Below, piece by piece: positions 44,561-59,727 of a DNA stretch of 64,000 nucleotides. The DNA is from Adineta steineri. Taxonomy: Eukaryota > Rotifera > Eurotatoria > Adinetida > Adinetidae. The stretch is from the NCBI GenBank assembly GCA_905250115.1, contig CAJNOI010000002.1, positions 812,771-876,770 on the forward strand, read 5' to 3'. Under the pieces are notes generated by a model. The model was given only the letters and a program-made list of their open reading frames with translations, made no database searches and had not been told where the DNA came from. The translations under genes were made by a program, and so were the position numbers. Position 1 is the stretch's first letter, and the number at the start of each line of letters is the position of its first letter.

Positions 44561-45623
44561 ATTATATCTTCTTTAGAGATCTATAAATGAATGATTTTTA
44601 TGTGTGTCTTATTTGTAGTATTTTCCTCATTTCTTATTGTTTTGTCTTGTGAATCTCCTATTGCATAGTCTCGAAATATTTTCTTCTTATTGGGATCAAA
44701 ACATAAAACCGTGACAAAATTTTTACCTCTACTTCCTTGAGAATCAAAATTGAAATGATTATAATTAAGTTTCAGATTACTGAAAGTAAAAAAAACCAAA
44801 AAACACTCGGCTTAAGTCAGATGAGTGTTAGAATGATCAAAAAAAAAGAATTCCTCCGAATATATGATCTTTTCATTTTCGTTTTTTTTTTTTTGTTGTT
44901 GTTGTCTAATTATTAATTGTACTTCTAATTTATCAATATATTTTTTTTTTCGTGTTTTTGTTATAATTTATTCGCAAACAAAAGAAAAACTTCTTTGCAT
45001 TCCCTTGTGCATTCTTTATTTGTTGTTGTTATTGTTGTGAGGGTATTTTTCCTTTTTATATGTTATTCAATTATATATATGTGTTGTTACTTTGTCACGT
45101 ATATTCAGACACGAAATATATAGATTTAAGAAAATGGACAAGAAAAAAAAAGCACAAAAAATTTCGATTGATTTATGTTCTTTTATTTGCTTGATATAAG
45201 AAATAATATTTCTTTGCATTGTTGCTCATGCTTGAAGAACAAGGACAAATGACAAACTGACAACTTATGTGTTGATAAGAACAAGATATGTATATATAGT
45301 TCCTCTTTCCTCTCTTTTTTTTCCTCCTTTCCTATGCCGTTTTTGCAATTCTTATAAATGACAGAATATTATTGTTTGAGTTTGATAATAAAAGAACAGA
45401 ACGATTTTGCCAAGTAATTATAACAATCTATCTTCTCGTTTTTTTTTGTGCTTATTTTTTCCGGGCGAATACATATTTTATGAGGCAATAAATAATTTTC
45501 CTGTTAACTAGTGACATCTTCTTAAAATAATGAATTGGTTTAAATATATATCGAATGACTCATAGAAGTTCTGCGTGTCAAATAACATTTTCAATTTAAT
45601 TTATTACAACTTAATTTAAAATA
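44561..45623. other. Synaptogyrin 3'UTR and MUS81 upstream region
   Basis: T-rich with poly-T and GTT runs, no coding exon seen. It probably holds the synaptogyrin 3'UTR and the short promoter of MUS81. Confidence 0.4.
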
Positions 45624-47472
45624 ATGGCTTCATCACTAGTAACTAATATAACAAAACCAATTCGAAAAAGACGTTTGAATTCTCCAAATGATCATATAAT
45701 GATTCTTGTTAAAGAATGGTATAACGATGCCAAAGCGAATGGTTCACAAACAATGCGTTGTTATAAGAAGGTGCTTGGAGTGATAAAAAGATTATATAAA
45801 AAAAAAAAACGTTTCTATAAATATTTTCTTTTAATAGGCATTGCAGTCATTAGAAAAATATCCTTTAAGATTAGAAACAGGTTCGGATTGTCGAATTTTA
45901 TATGGATTTGGTGATAAAATATGTGAAATGATTGATAAAAAATTAAATGTTAATAAAACATTACATAAAACTGTATCAATGTCAAATTTAGATGATGATA
46001 GACAAAAACCTAATACAATTATTAATCTTAGTGATAATGATGAAGATGAAACTGCTCCTCCGCCAGCTAAACAACCAAAAATAACGAATGAAAATAAAAG
46101 ATTTAAGAAAACAAATAGTGCTGGAGCAAAATTATTTAATAATCCAATTCAATCAACAACAACAACGATTTCAGCACTTCTTGGAATTGTTGATTCACCT
46201 GTAAAAACAAATTCAATCCCACCAAAATCTGTACAAACATTACCACCAAATTCATTTCATATAACACTCTGTATTGATAATGCTGAAGCATCAAGATCAA
46301 CACAAAAAGTTCTTCTTGATCATTTAACAAAAAATTCAATTAGTTATGATGTACGAAAATTAAATATTGGAGATTTTCTTTGGACAGTTCGATGTAAATT
46401 ATTTCTCGTTTCTTTATATTTAATTATTTTTCTTTTATAGCTAATGATAAAAATATTAAAGTTGAAGCTATTCTCGATTATATTGTTGAACGTAAACGTT
46501 TAGATGATTTATCGAAAAGTATTATTGATGGAAGATATAACGAACAAAAAGTAAATGTTCGAGAAGTACAATTCAATGAATTTAATTTTAATGTTTTAGT
46601 TTCGTCTTAAACAATGTGGTATTACAAATTTAATTTATTTAGTTGAAAGTTTAAAGAATACAAATAATCCGGGAATATTAACACCAGCTGCACTCAATCA
46701 AGCCATTGTAAATACTCAGGTAGATGATTTTTCTTTTATGACATTGAGAATTGTTCATATTTCAAGGTTATATTATTATTAGGTAGCTGAAGATTTTTTT
46801 GTTCGTGAAGTGTCGAATCCAGTTGAAATGGCTAATTATTTAATTACAATGACAAAATATCTTACTAAACATTTTACAGTAAAATCTTTTTTTTTCTCTA
46901 ATAAATTTCATTCTAATTATACATATATATAGGATAAGACATTACATATATTAAGTGATACTGATATGAATACGAATTATAAAACATCTTACAATGATCC
47001 GAATCATTATGTTATGCCATTTGAATCGTTTAATTCCGGTGTGGTTAAAAGCAAAGTTTGAAATTTAATACTTGTTTTCTTTTGAAAAATGAAAAAAAAA
47101 ATGAAATTTTATTCCAGCCGCCAACAGTAAAAGAAATGTTTGCTCGTGCTCTTATGCAAATAGCTGGTATGTCACTAGACAATGTTTTAGCATTGACTGA
47201 AGTTTATCCAACACCAGCAAAGTAAATAATAATTTAAGAGAAAAAACTCATTTTATAAATTTACATTTAGACTTCTTCAAGCATATAATCAATGTTCCAA
47301 TGAAAAAGAACGTAAACTTTTGTTATCATCAATAAAGAAAGTTACAAGTAATCGGTAAGAAAATCAATATAAATATTTAATATTTGTTAATTTCTTTTTT
47401 TTAATTAGAAAATTAGGCAAAGTCTTGAGTACAACAATTGAAATGCTCTTCAACAATGTTTCATATCAATAA
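45624..47472 (+). CDS. MUS81: Crossover junction endonuclease MUS81
   Basis: MUS81 is the catalytic subunit of the structure-selective nuclease that cuts replication forks and recombination intermediates with an EME partner. Exons begin 45624-45770, 45838-46393 and 46441 onward, with introns of 47-70 bp, and stop at 47470-47472. The N-terminal HhH region is recognisable ([30 protein letters not shown]), followed by a Ser/Asp-rich linker. The XPF-type nuclease core carries the full signature: IGDFLW, then [20 protein letters not shown], then EQKFRLKQCG. The C-terminal HhH2 region follows ([26 protein letters not shown]). The catalytic GD...ERKxxxD residues are intact. The length of about 480 residues fits the family. 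In bdelloids, which survive massive double-strand breakage, MUS81 should matter for repair; that is inference. Confidence 0.93.
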
Positions 47473-47613
47473 AATAAAAAAGCAACTATTCTTTTTCTTT
47501 TTGATGTATATACAGAAGCAAAAAAAAAGTCAGATGAAATATAAACTATTTTTCTTAAAAATTCTCTCAAGTAAAAACAAATGATGAATAAAATCCAATT
47601 TATGTTTTAGATT

Positions 47614-47967
47614 ATGCAAGAAGCAAATCGTAATACAGATTTAATAACACAAGCACATCGAATATTAGAAGATGCTAATACACGTGGTATTCAAACATTA
47701 GATGTTATCAGTAAATATTAAAAAAAAACTAACTTTTTCTTTTTCAATAATAAATTATATTTAATTCAGGTGAATCATCATCACAAATATCGAGAATTAC
47801 AGATAGATATATTCTTAATGAACATTTGATTAATACATCACGAGATCTTATTACTCAATATGAACGAAAAGCTAAATATGAAAAATTAATTATTGTTTCT
47901 CTACTTGTGGTCTTTTTTGCGGTTGCACTTAATATTGTTAAAGAAAGATTACTTTGGTCATATTAAT
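47614..47967 (+). CDS. Short SNARE-like protein (Sec20/BNIP1- or Vti1-like)
   Basis: Two exons (47614-47710, about 47770-47967). A splice acceptor (TATGTTTTAG) ends at 47610, directly before the first ATG. The protein of about 97 residues is a SNARE-type coiled coil followed by INTSRDLITQYERKAKYEKL and a hydrophobic anchor (IIVSLLVVFFAVALNIV). The last stretch parallels BNIP1/Sec20 (GRKLITKYNRRELTDKLL plus anchor). If complete, it lacks the N-terminal half of such SNAREs. An upstream exon could be missing, but only about 140 bp separate it from the MUS81 stop. My reading of the last ten residues is uncertain by one base, so the exact stop should be rechecked. Confidence 0.45.
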
Positions 47968-48352
47968 TTATTTATATATATATTTATGAAAAAAAACGTC
48001 AACTAATAAATTCTTACATCTATCGTTTTGTTTTTATCACATTGCGCTTATATACTGTCTGTTATTCCATTTGTTCTCTATAATTACTATACACTGCATT
48101 ATGTATTACTCGATAACAGAAAGAAAAGAAAAAGAAGAAAAGTATTATAGAAGTATTATTTTTTTAACCATTCAAACTTATGAATGTGCAGGCAAAAAGA
48201 AGAGAAAGAGAAGACGATTCTTTCATTTTTATTCTCAAATTCTGTCTGCATTGAGAGACACTCGAAACTTCTAAAAAACGAGTAGAAAAAGAAAGGGGGT
48301 GAAGGAGCTTTGTATTGTCCATTTCTTTTCTTTGTATTGACTTTCTTTTCAG

Positions 48353-51300
48353 ATGGAAGACAATGATGTGGAAGACACATCTCCATCATCATCTCATCCA
48401 TTCTTTGGTCGTAGTGGATGTAAGTTAATTTTTTTTATATATGTTTATTCATTATCTTATGTGTCTCTATTGCTTTTCTAATTATAGTTCCTTTTGTATT
48501 TCTTCCATCTACACTAACAGGAGGTTTCAATTTTATGAATAATCATACGCATGTTTCTTCGGTCGATGATCAATCAACAACGAAAAAAGAGAATGACGAG
48601 AATATAGAAGAAGAAGAAGAAGAAGAAAAAACAGGTATATACATATACATATGCATGAAAGAGAAGAAAGAAAAATTCTTTAATTGAATGCTTGTTCGGC
48701 ATCGGAGAAATAGAAATGTTTATTTTTATCTTAGAAAGTCTAAAATGAAAACCAATAAATGAAATAGAGAAAAAAAAAACTTTTCGATTTCTTATGTTTT
48801 TTTTGTAATACTCTTTCTCTCTCTCGTTTTCTCTCTTAGAAATCAATGGCAATGATGATGGAGATCGAAAGGATGAGAATGACGAAAGTATAGATGAAAA
48901 AAGTAATCTTCGCATCAGTCAACCAAAATATAGTCAATTACTAAAAGAACTTGATTTTAGTCAAACAAGAATGGTAAACAAAAAAAGAAAGAAAATGAGA
49001 CATCATTTTACTATTTTCAAATCTTTTCTTTTTATATTATCAAGGTTGATGTAACAAATCTTTTACCAAATGAACTTGATCAACAAGATACTCAATCAAT
49101 ACAAGATAAAAATGATAATGAAAGTCAAAAACAAACTACAGATGATGAAAAATATCAAAGTTTATCATCAGCACGTTCATCTCTAACTAGTGATGATGAT
49201 GATGATGATGGATCAAATGCTCAAACATATAATAATAATAATGAAACAGATGAAAATAAATCAAAAGAGAATGAAAATTTTACGAATGCTGTTAATGATA
49301 TTCAAAATGATTTAAAAAATTTAACTAGTATTATTAATGAAGTATCAACTGATAAAAATAAACAAGAAGCAGAAGATCATAGTTCACAAAAAAAACCTAC
49401 TTTCGATGAAGAAGATGATACTAGCCGACAAGCAACACAAGATTATGATCTTCATGAGAATGAACAAGAGGTTTGAAAAATGATTTTATTTGTATATATC
49501 AACCTTCTATTAAAGAAAGCAGTATATTCTTTTCTTTCATACTTAAAAATCGATTGCTTTTAAATGTTAACAACATTTAAGGAGTTTTTTTTCTTCTATG
49601 GCTTCATAATTATACACAAAAAAAATGTCTCGTTCGTTAAGTAACGTTATTGTGTTATATTTATTTAATAGAATGTAGTATCATCATCAAAATCCAATCA
49701 AATTCATCATATTGAAAATCAACATTCCAATGACCTTCAAAATAAGAATAAATCTCCTATTTCACAATTAGATACTGATACAAATACTCAAACTGAATCT
49801 CAAAAACAAGGCAAAGATGATGAAGAAAAAGAACAACAACAGGAGCAACTAGTTTTTTTCAATTGGCAAAATTTAATGTATGGAAATGAGGATATAACAC
49901 AACCAATAAATATCATAGAACCTCATGAACCAATTATTGAAACACCAAAAAAACCACAACAATCATTATTATCATCAGACGAGGAATCAAAACCAAGAAC
50001 AAGTTCACATTTAAAACAAAAAATGGTTCTTCGACCTCGTCCAATAATACCATCTTCATCGTCATCATCAGATACTGATTCTATTGTTGAATATGCATTA
50101 CATCGATCAAAAGATAAACAAGCAACATCATCCGTACCTAAACAACAAATACCACCACAAACATTAAGACAAGATAGTCAAGCAACATTAATTGATGAAA
50201 ATCTCGATGAATTAAATAGTCAATTAAAACATATTCCATTTGATCACGAACCACAACATATATTCAGTACATCAAATGTAAAAGAAGAACGAACAACAGA
50301 TAGAAATGGTCCATCGTCATTTCGAATATTAATACCAGATATACTTTCGACTACTTTTCCTGATAATGATACACCAAATCGAACAAATGAGCATTTACTT
50401 CGACATATATCAAATCAACGTATTAATTATAATCCACAACGTAATCGACATACATTCCATGCTCCGGAACGTTCAAGTTCACAACGGAAAAAAACTTCTC
50501 ATCATCAACATCAACCTCAACAAAAATATTCATCATCACGTCATATTGACCGTACTGAAGAACATACTCCACGAGATTCAAATGTAAATATTAAGATTTT
50601 TCTATAATATCATATATATTCTATTATTAAATAGGATGATTGGTTAACTATGCTTGAAAAACTTGAACATGAACATAAAACACGTATAGAACAACAGAGA
50701 AAACAATATGAAGATTACATGCATGGTCTTGAAGAAAAAATGAAACGACGCTATGATGATTATCTAACATTAACAAATAAGTAAAAAAATTCTTTGCTAT
50801 TTATTTGTCTTGTATTAAAACTATTTTTTTTTTCTCTAGTTCTCAAGAATCAAAATCAGATGATTATGATAATACAACGCATGCATATCATGCACATACA
50901 TCAATGCCAACTGATTCAAATATTGGAAAATATAAAAGTCATTCATATAATCAAACATATCGACCAACAGCAACAGATCTTGTTTCTCATTATTATCCAG
51001 CTGATTCAACACTGAATGTTCTTACAACAGAAAAAAGACGATCAACTATTAGTGATAGTGTACCACTAGCAGAATCAAGAGAAGATATTACAAAGTAAAT
51101 ATATTTCTATGGCAAAAAAATAATAAAAAATGTTAAAATATTAATATTATACAATATTTTAAAATGAATATTGACATGAGGAAGGACACCCTTTAAAATC
51201 CATCGCTGTTCTAATATATGCATAGAATTTGCTATATGATATTATTATTATTTATCTTTTAGTCTTCGAACACACCTTTCTGCTAGACATGCACGACAAG

Positions 51301-52904
51301 TTGATGATTTAAAATTACGTTATGAATATGAAATCAATGATCTTAAAAGTCAATTGAATCGAACAAAATTAGGGTAAGATTGTTTTTGCTTTTTTTTCAA
51401 TGGTTTCTATTTTTTTTCAATAATAGTAATATATCAAGTACTACTCGACAATCAATTGGAACAATCGAACGAATTAATAATGAAAATATTCGTTTACGTG
51501 ATGAACTCAATGGATTACGTCATTCATTAGTTAGTTTACTATATCAATTATACAAACGTAAAGAAACTTGTTTTGTATTTTTAGAAAGTAGCAGAAGATG
51601 AAAATGCTGTATTTAAAAGACAATTAGAAGAGTTACGTGAACAAATAAATCATAAAGATCTTGATCTTAAAAATTATCATCGTACAGTCGCTGATCTTGA
51701 AAGACAATCAAATGAAGCAGCCAATGTATGTAATTTATTTATTTATTTTAGTAATTGTTCAAATAAATAGTTTCTATTTAAAATGAGTGTTTAGTCAATA
51801 TTTCTTTTCTTTTCTTTCTAGACAAAAGAGCGACAAAATGAAAAGCTACGTCATGCAGACAGACAAGCATCACTTTATCGAGAAGAAAATGAAAAACTCA
51901 AGATTGATCTTAATCGTACAAGGGTAAATCAATCATTTAATTTATTTGTTTTGTTTTTTTCTCTCACCTTGAATAAATTTCAATGGATAATTTAATTTCT
52001 TTTGTTTAGGAACGTATTCTTCGACTAGAAGAACGTTCTCGTGAACAAGAAAATGAAAATGAAACACTTCGACGACAAATGTTCTTATTAGAAAATGATA
52101 ATAATCGAATAAAAAGCCGGTATTGATTGAAAGAAAAAAAAAAACGTTTCTTTTTATTCTTCATTGTATTTAAAGAATGACTGATGATCATAAATTAAAT
52201 TCATCAATACCTATAAATGTAACATCACCAAGAGAATATACGCATTTTTCAATACCTACAACAGTAACAAGACATTCATCATCAACAATAAGTACACCAA
52301 GAGATGGAATTATTGATTCAGGAAGATATCAGTCAAATGGTAAGAACTTCAAAATTGAAAATATTTATTTTATATGTCTATATAGATACAGGGACTGTTT
52401 ATCATCATACTCATACACCACGAACGATAACAAGAATTAGTGATTATCTTAATGAAAAATCTCCTTCTAATCAATCATATGTATCTCCAACAAGTAAAAT
52501 AAATTTAAGAGATTTAATAGAATTTTCTAAGATCTATTTCTAGAAACATTTTATTCTCCAAAAAAATCTTCACCAAATCGTCGTCGTACAGAATCAATAC
52601 CAAGAAGGGTAAATCATTTTCTTTTCATTCTTAAATTTATTTATTTTTTTTTTGTTATTATTTTGTTTAGAGTTCAGTTGATAGACAAACAAAACAAACG
52701 GAACAATTAGAACAAAAATTCGACCAATTATTAAAGAAAAAACGTGATTTAGAAACACGTCTTAATCGTATACCAACTCGAGGTTTAACAAATACTGATC
52801 AACAATTATATGATGTACTTGAACGAGAAATTGAACGTGTTGATCAACAAATCATAGGCGTTAAACTTGATCTTCGAAAATCCAATACATTACGAATACA
52901 TTAG
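48353..52904 (+). CDS. Large acidic/coiled-coil protein, MPHOSPH9-like
   Basis: A multi-exon gene with the ATG at 48353 immediately after TTTTCAG and a stop at 52902-52904. The N-terminal half is low-complexity, acidic and Ser/Gln-rich, with a Glu run (48606-48629) and an Asp run near 49190. The middle begins with LTMLEKLEHEHKTRIEQQRK and continues as a long coiled coil (ARHARQVDDLKLRYEYEIND, INNENIRLRDELNGLRHSL, ENAVFKRQLEELREQI). The C-terminus is TEQLEQKFDQLLKKKRDLET, then RLNRIPTRG, then REIERVDQQIIGVKLDLRKS. That last block resembles the end of M-phase phosphoprotein 9 and related centriolar proteins, my best guess. About 15 exons are joined by short introns. No membrane segment. Confidence 0.6.
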
Positions 52905-53208
52905 ATAAAATACATTCCTTTAGTATACCATTCAATCATCGGTGTCAACTTCTCAATTTTGTTTTTTTAAAAACAATCTCTTTCCGTCCAATTATTTACT
53001 TTTTCTTTTTTCCAATCGTTTTTGATTATATAGATTGACGTTTGTTTTTTTTTCTTTCTAAATTAAATAGTGAATTTACATGTGTATTTTTTTTAAAAAA
53101 TATATTAGCAATTCCTTTCTATATTTCAAACATTAAACAATACATTTGATAACAGTATTGTATGTTTTATCTTTTCTTTCTTTTGTTTTATATCCTCCAG
53201 ATAGATAA
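52905..53208. other. Short spacer, T-rich
   Basis: Poly-T tracts and no coding exon. A splice-acceptor-like TATCCTCCAG ends at 53200, nine bases before the next gene's ATG. Confidence 0.4.
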
Positions 53209-55001
53209 ATGATGACAACAACAGCAATATGGGAAATGCCTGAATTTTATCATTTAGATAATGAATTTTTTCGACCACAAGAAAAAAAACAATTACAAAA
53301 TGCCTATGAAAATTTTATAATGAATACAAAATGTAAACCATTTAATCATACTGATAATTTAGATGATGAAGAAAATGCACAAATGTTATTACAATCAAAA
53401 ATTCAATTATTTCAATTATTTGTTCGTACACAACCGGTTAATATTCGTAGTTTTAGGTAGAAATGAATATATACCTTTTATCAATTGAAATATTCTTTTT
53501 TCCTTTGTCTTCGCTTAGTCTATATCATCAACAACAACAACGTATATTTGTTGAACGTTTATTTTATCTTGTTTTAAATAATGTTGAATTAACACATTTT
53601 TCAACATTTAATGTTAATTCGATAATAAGTATAAGTAAAGAATTAGAAAAATATCAACGTTCAACAAATAAAACTATATTAAATACTGGTAAACTTAATA
53701 CAGTTGTCCAATTTGTTTTATCATTTTCATCATCAAGTATATCATCATTTCAATTAAATAATCTTTTCTATTTATTATTAAATGATATGAATGATTTTTC
53801 CGGAAAAATTATTGATCGTATTGCTGAATTATTACGTGTTTATCATTCAATGACATATGGACATACAATTTCAAAACAATATTTAATTACAACAGTAAGT
53901 AAGAAGTCACGTTTAAATTATCTTAAAGTCAATTCTTAGAAAATTTACTAGCTCTTTTTTTCTGTTGCAAAATAATTTCCAAGAGTTAAAATAAGTACAA
54001 AACTCTATTAGTGCGACAAATGGAGACCTGGAAATGTAATCCTATAAGATCTATTTACAGCTAGCTTATTGCGTGCTTAAGAAGATTATAACTAGATTTT
54101 AATATGACATGCTTAGACTTTTTTTTCTTATAAAAACACGATCAGTTTTGTATAAAGTGTCAAAAGAAAACTCATATATATAATTTTGAATTTTTCATAA
54201 ATTTAGATTGATAATGTAATAAGCACGGTTAATTTTACAAATCCTCTTATCTATTCATTATATGAAAATTTTCTCAATTCATCTTATGTTTACAAAGGTC
54301 CACTTATATTAACATTATCGAAAAAAATAACATGTATTTCATTATATACCATCATTCAAAATTTATCAATTACTCTATTAGGTATAACATATGATGATTT
54401 TGAATGTGAAGATAAATTTCTTTCATTTACATCTGAACAATGTTATCATACACGTTTAATTATACGTCATTTAACATATCTATTTAAACAATATCATTAT
54501 ATATTAGAATATCCATTAAATAATCTTAATAAACAAATTATTATTCAATTAATTAATTCAATTATATTTAATGAACAAACTTATGATAGATTAAAACATC
54601 TACTTGATTTATATATGAAATATGTTCATGGTTTTTCACATATTAAAATAAAACGTCTTCTATATGATTTATTAATAAATTCTTCATTTGAATTATATGC
54701 AATTGAAACAATTGGAGATTTTCTTGAATTTAATCGATTTGAATCAAAATTAAATTTAACTGAAAATAAAAATACGGAAGATGATTTATGGCTTAATAAT
54801 GAACAAATTCGACTTATTCTACATAAATTATATTCAAATAATATATATAATGAAATATTTCTACCATTTATTAATGGAAATTATCGTGAAGAACAAACTC
54901 TTGATGATATATTGAATTATCTTGATAATAATATTGAATGTGTACAAGAACAAGTCATTGATGTGCAAGATATGAAAATTAAATTAACAATATTACCATA
55001 A
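53209..55001 (+). CDS. Helical protein of unknown family
   Basis: Three exons: 53209 to about 53457, about 53519-53895, and about 54208-55001. The splices are GT-AG and keep frame; the second intron is about 310 bp. The product of about 473 residues is rich in Leu, Ile, Asn and Tyr, predicted helical, and soluble by eye. Recognisable stretches include AIWEMPEFYHLDNEFFRPQE near the start and SHIKIKRLLYDLLINSSFEL toward the end, with an acidic Asn-rich C-terminus ending MKIKLTILP. I see no motif that names it. HEAT-like helices are possible. Confidence 0.6.
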
Positions 55002-58000
55002 ATCTTTCATTGTTTACTTCTATATATTAAAAAAAAAGAATTTAAATGAACTCAGGGTTTTTATTCGCTAGATATTTATGTATATAAAATTATTGACTTT
55101 TGTTTCTCTCTCATCTTTTTTTTTCTTTCTTTTGAACTGCTATTTGAACATGTATTGGTGTTTTGATTTATATATTCTATATTATGAAAATAAGATCATA
55201 AGGAATGATTTAATAAAAATTTACAATAAAACAAAAATTCTATAAGCTTCAGGCATTGGACAGAAAAATTATAAATAATATATTTAAGTAAAACATAAGA
55301 CAGATGCTTATACTGTCTTAATTAAACGATATAAGAAATTCTAACCAAGGATTTTATTCATGCATACAAATATAAAATCTCATTATCCATCTTTATTATG
55401 ATCACTGAATAAGTTTTACTTTTCCGGAAATACATTTTCTTCTTGTCTTCAATTTTCTAGTAAATAATTGATAAGTAGGAATATTTTCCATTATAGGAAA
55501 AAAAATCTTGAATTTATACTTTCAAAAAAAAAGACATTCTATTCTATTACCAACAGAATACTTAGTAATTATGAACAATCTTTATAATTATTGACAATTC
55601 TGTTTTTTTCCTTTTATGTATTATATTGAAATCATACGTAATAGTCTCAAAATATTATTGTTATTTAGTAAATAAAGATTCAGTGAACCTATACAAAATA
55701 TGACTGTACAAAAAAAATAATGATGAAAACATACATAGATTTATATGATTAATCGTAGGCAGATGACAAAGGCAAATAAATTAGTATGACATACTTTGTT
55801 ATATACTGTCGGATAAAATATTAGTTTAGCTGACTTGTTTTTTTCAATTCGAAAACAATTTGCTTTTCGATTATATTTCAAACAGTTAATATTACTTAAT
55901 GTCAAAGAGTTATATTTATTCAAGGAAAGAACTGTGAGTACAACAAGTAGGTAAATCTTTTGCCGTCTATAAAGATTTATGATTAATCGCTACCGATGAA
56001 TAATCATGATTTATGTCTTCGTTTCAATATCATATTATTTTACTTCGGATTTTTTTGTTTTTCTTATATTTGTATTCTTTATACAGCCAATATTATCTTT
56101 AAATAATAAATGAATATCACCGATATATACATAACTTGCAATGCAAATAAAGTCTAGTAGAGTTTTTCTCTTATTTTTATGAAACATGTCAATCATTATT
56201 TAACCTAGATTTATATCTTGGAAGAAAAGCTTTTAAAAAAACATCTGACAAATTCTTGTTATTCTCATAACATTTCATTTTAGAAATATTAAATATTCTA
56301 TTTGATTAATATATGAATATGTAATAACTGAGAAGAAAATACTCCAAAGTTCAAAACAATTTTGTCTTGAAAATAAAAGAAAGAATCATATATTTTTTTT
56401 CCTTTCTTTTCTTTCCTATGTTTTCTTCATCCTATAACTTCACCACAAAAACATAAAGAAGTTCCCGATGTTGTTCATCATTAACTTCCGTTTCCATGTC
56501 TTCCCTTCTTTCTTTTTTTTTCTTTAATCTCACCACAAACAACCACCATCAGCCGGTCTTAATAATAATGTTAGAGTGCATTGTGTGTGAGAGAGAGAGA
56601 CATAGGCAAAGGGAAGAAGAAAAAAAAAGAAAGACGAAAAAACCTCTGATACTCGTGATGAGGGTAATGATAATAATATTGACAGCGGTTTTTTCTTTTT
56701 TCCATCTATCTAATCTTACTCATCATACTTTTATGTCTTTTTCCCCGGCTGTGTCTACGTACACTAGATAAAAATATTTGCACATTCCTCATGTTCATTT
56801 ATCGATTGAGACTATAATAAAAGAGAAAAAAACATGACAATTTACATATATTATTTACATATTATACATAGTTTTCTTTCTTTTCATTTTTATTTTGACA
56901 AAAATTGTCAGACATTAAAAATTATGTTTTTCAATGCCAAGCTTAGTTGCTATAAACATTCATAGGCACACCTACGTAAATAAACGATTCCATGACGTCA
57001 TGTTTTCTGTTTTGGTAAATACTCGCAAAAACACAGCAACTCACGCGCTTCACTATTACCACAAAGAGAAAACGAGAGGGAGAGAGAAGAAGAAGAAGAA
57101 AAAGAAAGAGAAAACCGACGGGTAAAAGAACTGAATAAAGAAAGCTTCAGCCAATAGCTAAATCTACAAAAAATCTATATTTATGTTGAGAATGAGATGA
57201 TACTATGAAGTTTTCTCAATGCGTCAATAAAGTATGTATTGAAGATTCTTTTTTTTTATATAAAATATAACAAAAGATTTGTCCGATAATTGATACATTT
57301 TGTATTTTCATTAGTGGCAGCAATTGTTCGACCACAAAGAAGAAGGAACACATTACAATTTTTTAGCGTCGTAGAAAGCAAAAGGGAGGGGGAGACAGAG
57401 ACAGAGAGAGAGAGAGAGAGAAGGGAAAGGAACGTGACACGGCGTCAACGGCGAAGAAAGAAAATATGCGATGGTTTGAGAAGGAACAAATAGGAGGGTG
57501 ATGGGGGGTGAGAAAAAATATATTGTAATGTAAAGGGAAAGAAAACCATCATATTACATGAGATGAGAAACCATATATTTCATTCAACATTACATGATGA
57601 TATAAAAAAAGAGATGATCATAGTTCAGTTTCTTATAAAAACTAATATGTCTGTAATAGTGTAATATCATAGGAATCTATTTTCTAAGTTGTATCTTCTT
57701 TTAGTTCGTTACATACGCACTAGCAATACAACTTTGACAGAACAGAATAGACATCATTGTGTCATGTGCTCGATGCTTCTCGTTCTTTTCATCTTTTTCA
57801 TAGATTGTGCAATATGACAAATTTTTCTTTTCTTGTTTTTTTTCGACATACCCCTTACATAATATAGTCGAACTATAAATATATAGAGACGCAATCACGA
57901 GTTATATGTGTCATAGTTTATTAATACGTAAAATATTTTACCTCCTTTGTTGATTAACGCAGAAAAGTAAATTAGTTTATCTAACTTATACTTTCTCATT

Positions 58001-58161
58001 TTAAATATATTAAACATATCGTGTTTTCGTTTATCTTATTTTTTTTTATTGATTACAAGTATCTATTTCATTTTTAGGTCACATGACCTAATTTATTGAA
58101 TTTTTAAAACACATTACTTACATATATATAAATATTGTACATACGAAATTATTCGTTAAAA
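55002..58161. other. Gene-free stretch upstream of RUNX
   Basis: A 3.2 kb stretch with no convincing exon. It holds T-rich tracts, purine-rich runs near 57070-57120, a (GA)n microsatellite at about 57390-57424 and a G-rich patch near 57494-57512 (GGAGGGTGATGGGGGGTGAG). Such spacing is unusual in this compact region and could hold RUNX regulatory sequence, as for the stretch before CAPS. Confidence 0.45.
57390..57424. repeat. (GA)n microsatellite
   Basis: A GGGAGACAGAGACAGAGAGA-type run continuing as pure GA, within a longer purine-rich strand. Confidence 0.7.
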
Positions 58162-59574
<1,413 letters not shown>

Positions 59575-59727
59575 AAATAAAATCTCAATATTATCGTTCA
59601 TATATACATATATATTCATTTATAGCTTCAAGCAGCAAATGATAACTGAAAAAAAACGAAACTAATTAAACTAGGTGCGTGTATTTTAAATATGTTACAT
59701 GGATATAATATCAAATTCGATTTTATC

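Noticed and set aside
45602-45614. TTATTACAACTTA just before the MUS81 ATG, resembling part of the bdelloid spliced leader as I remember it
   Set aside because: Only about 13 AT-rich bases match, my memory of the leader is not certain, and MUS81 still has its introns, so a retroposed mRNA is not supported.
48071-48915. Overlapping small frames on both strands around the start of the MPHOSPH9-like gene
   Set aside because: Low-complexity Arg/Lys/Phe frames caused by purine-rich and T-rich DNA; they overlap real exons or introns.
57494-57512. G-rich patch GGAGGGTGATGGGGGGTGAG as another telomere-like arm
   Set aside because: It lies in a long purine-rich run, has no TGTGGG unit and no C-rich partner.
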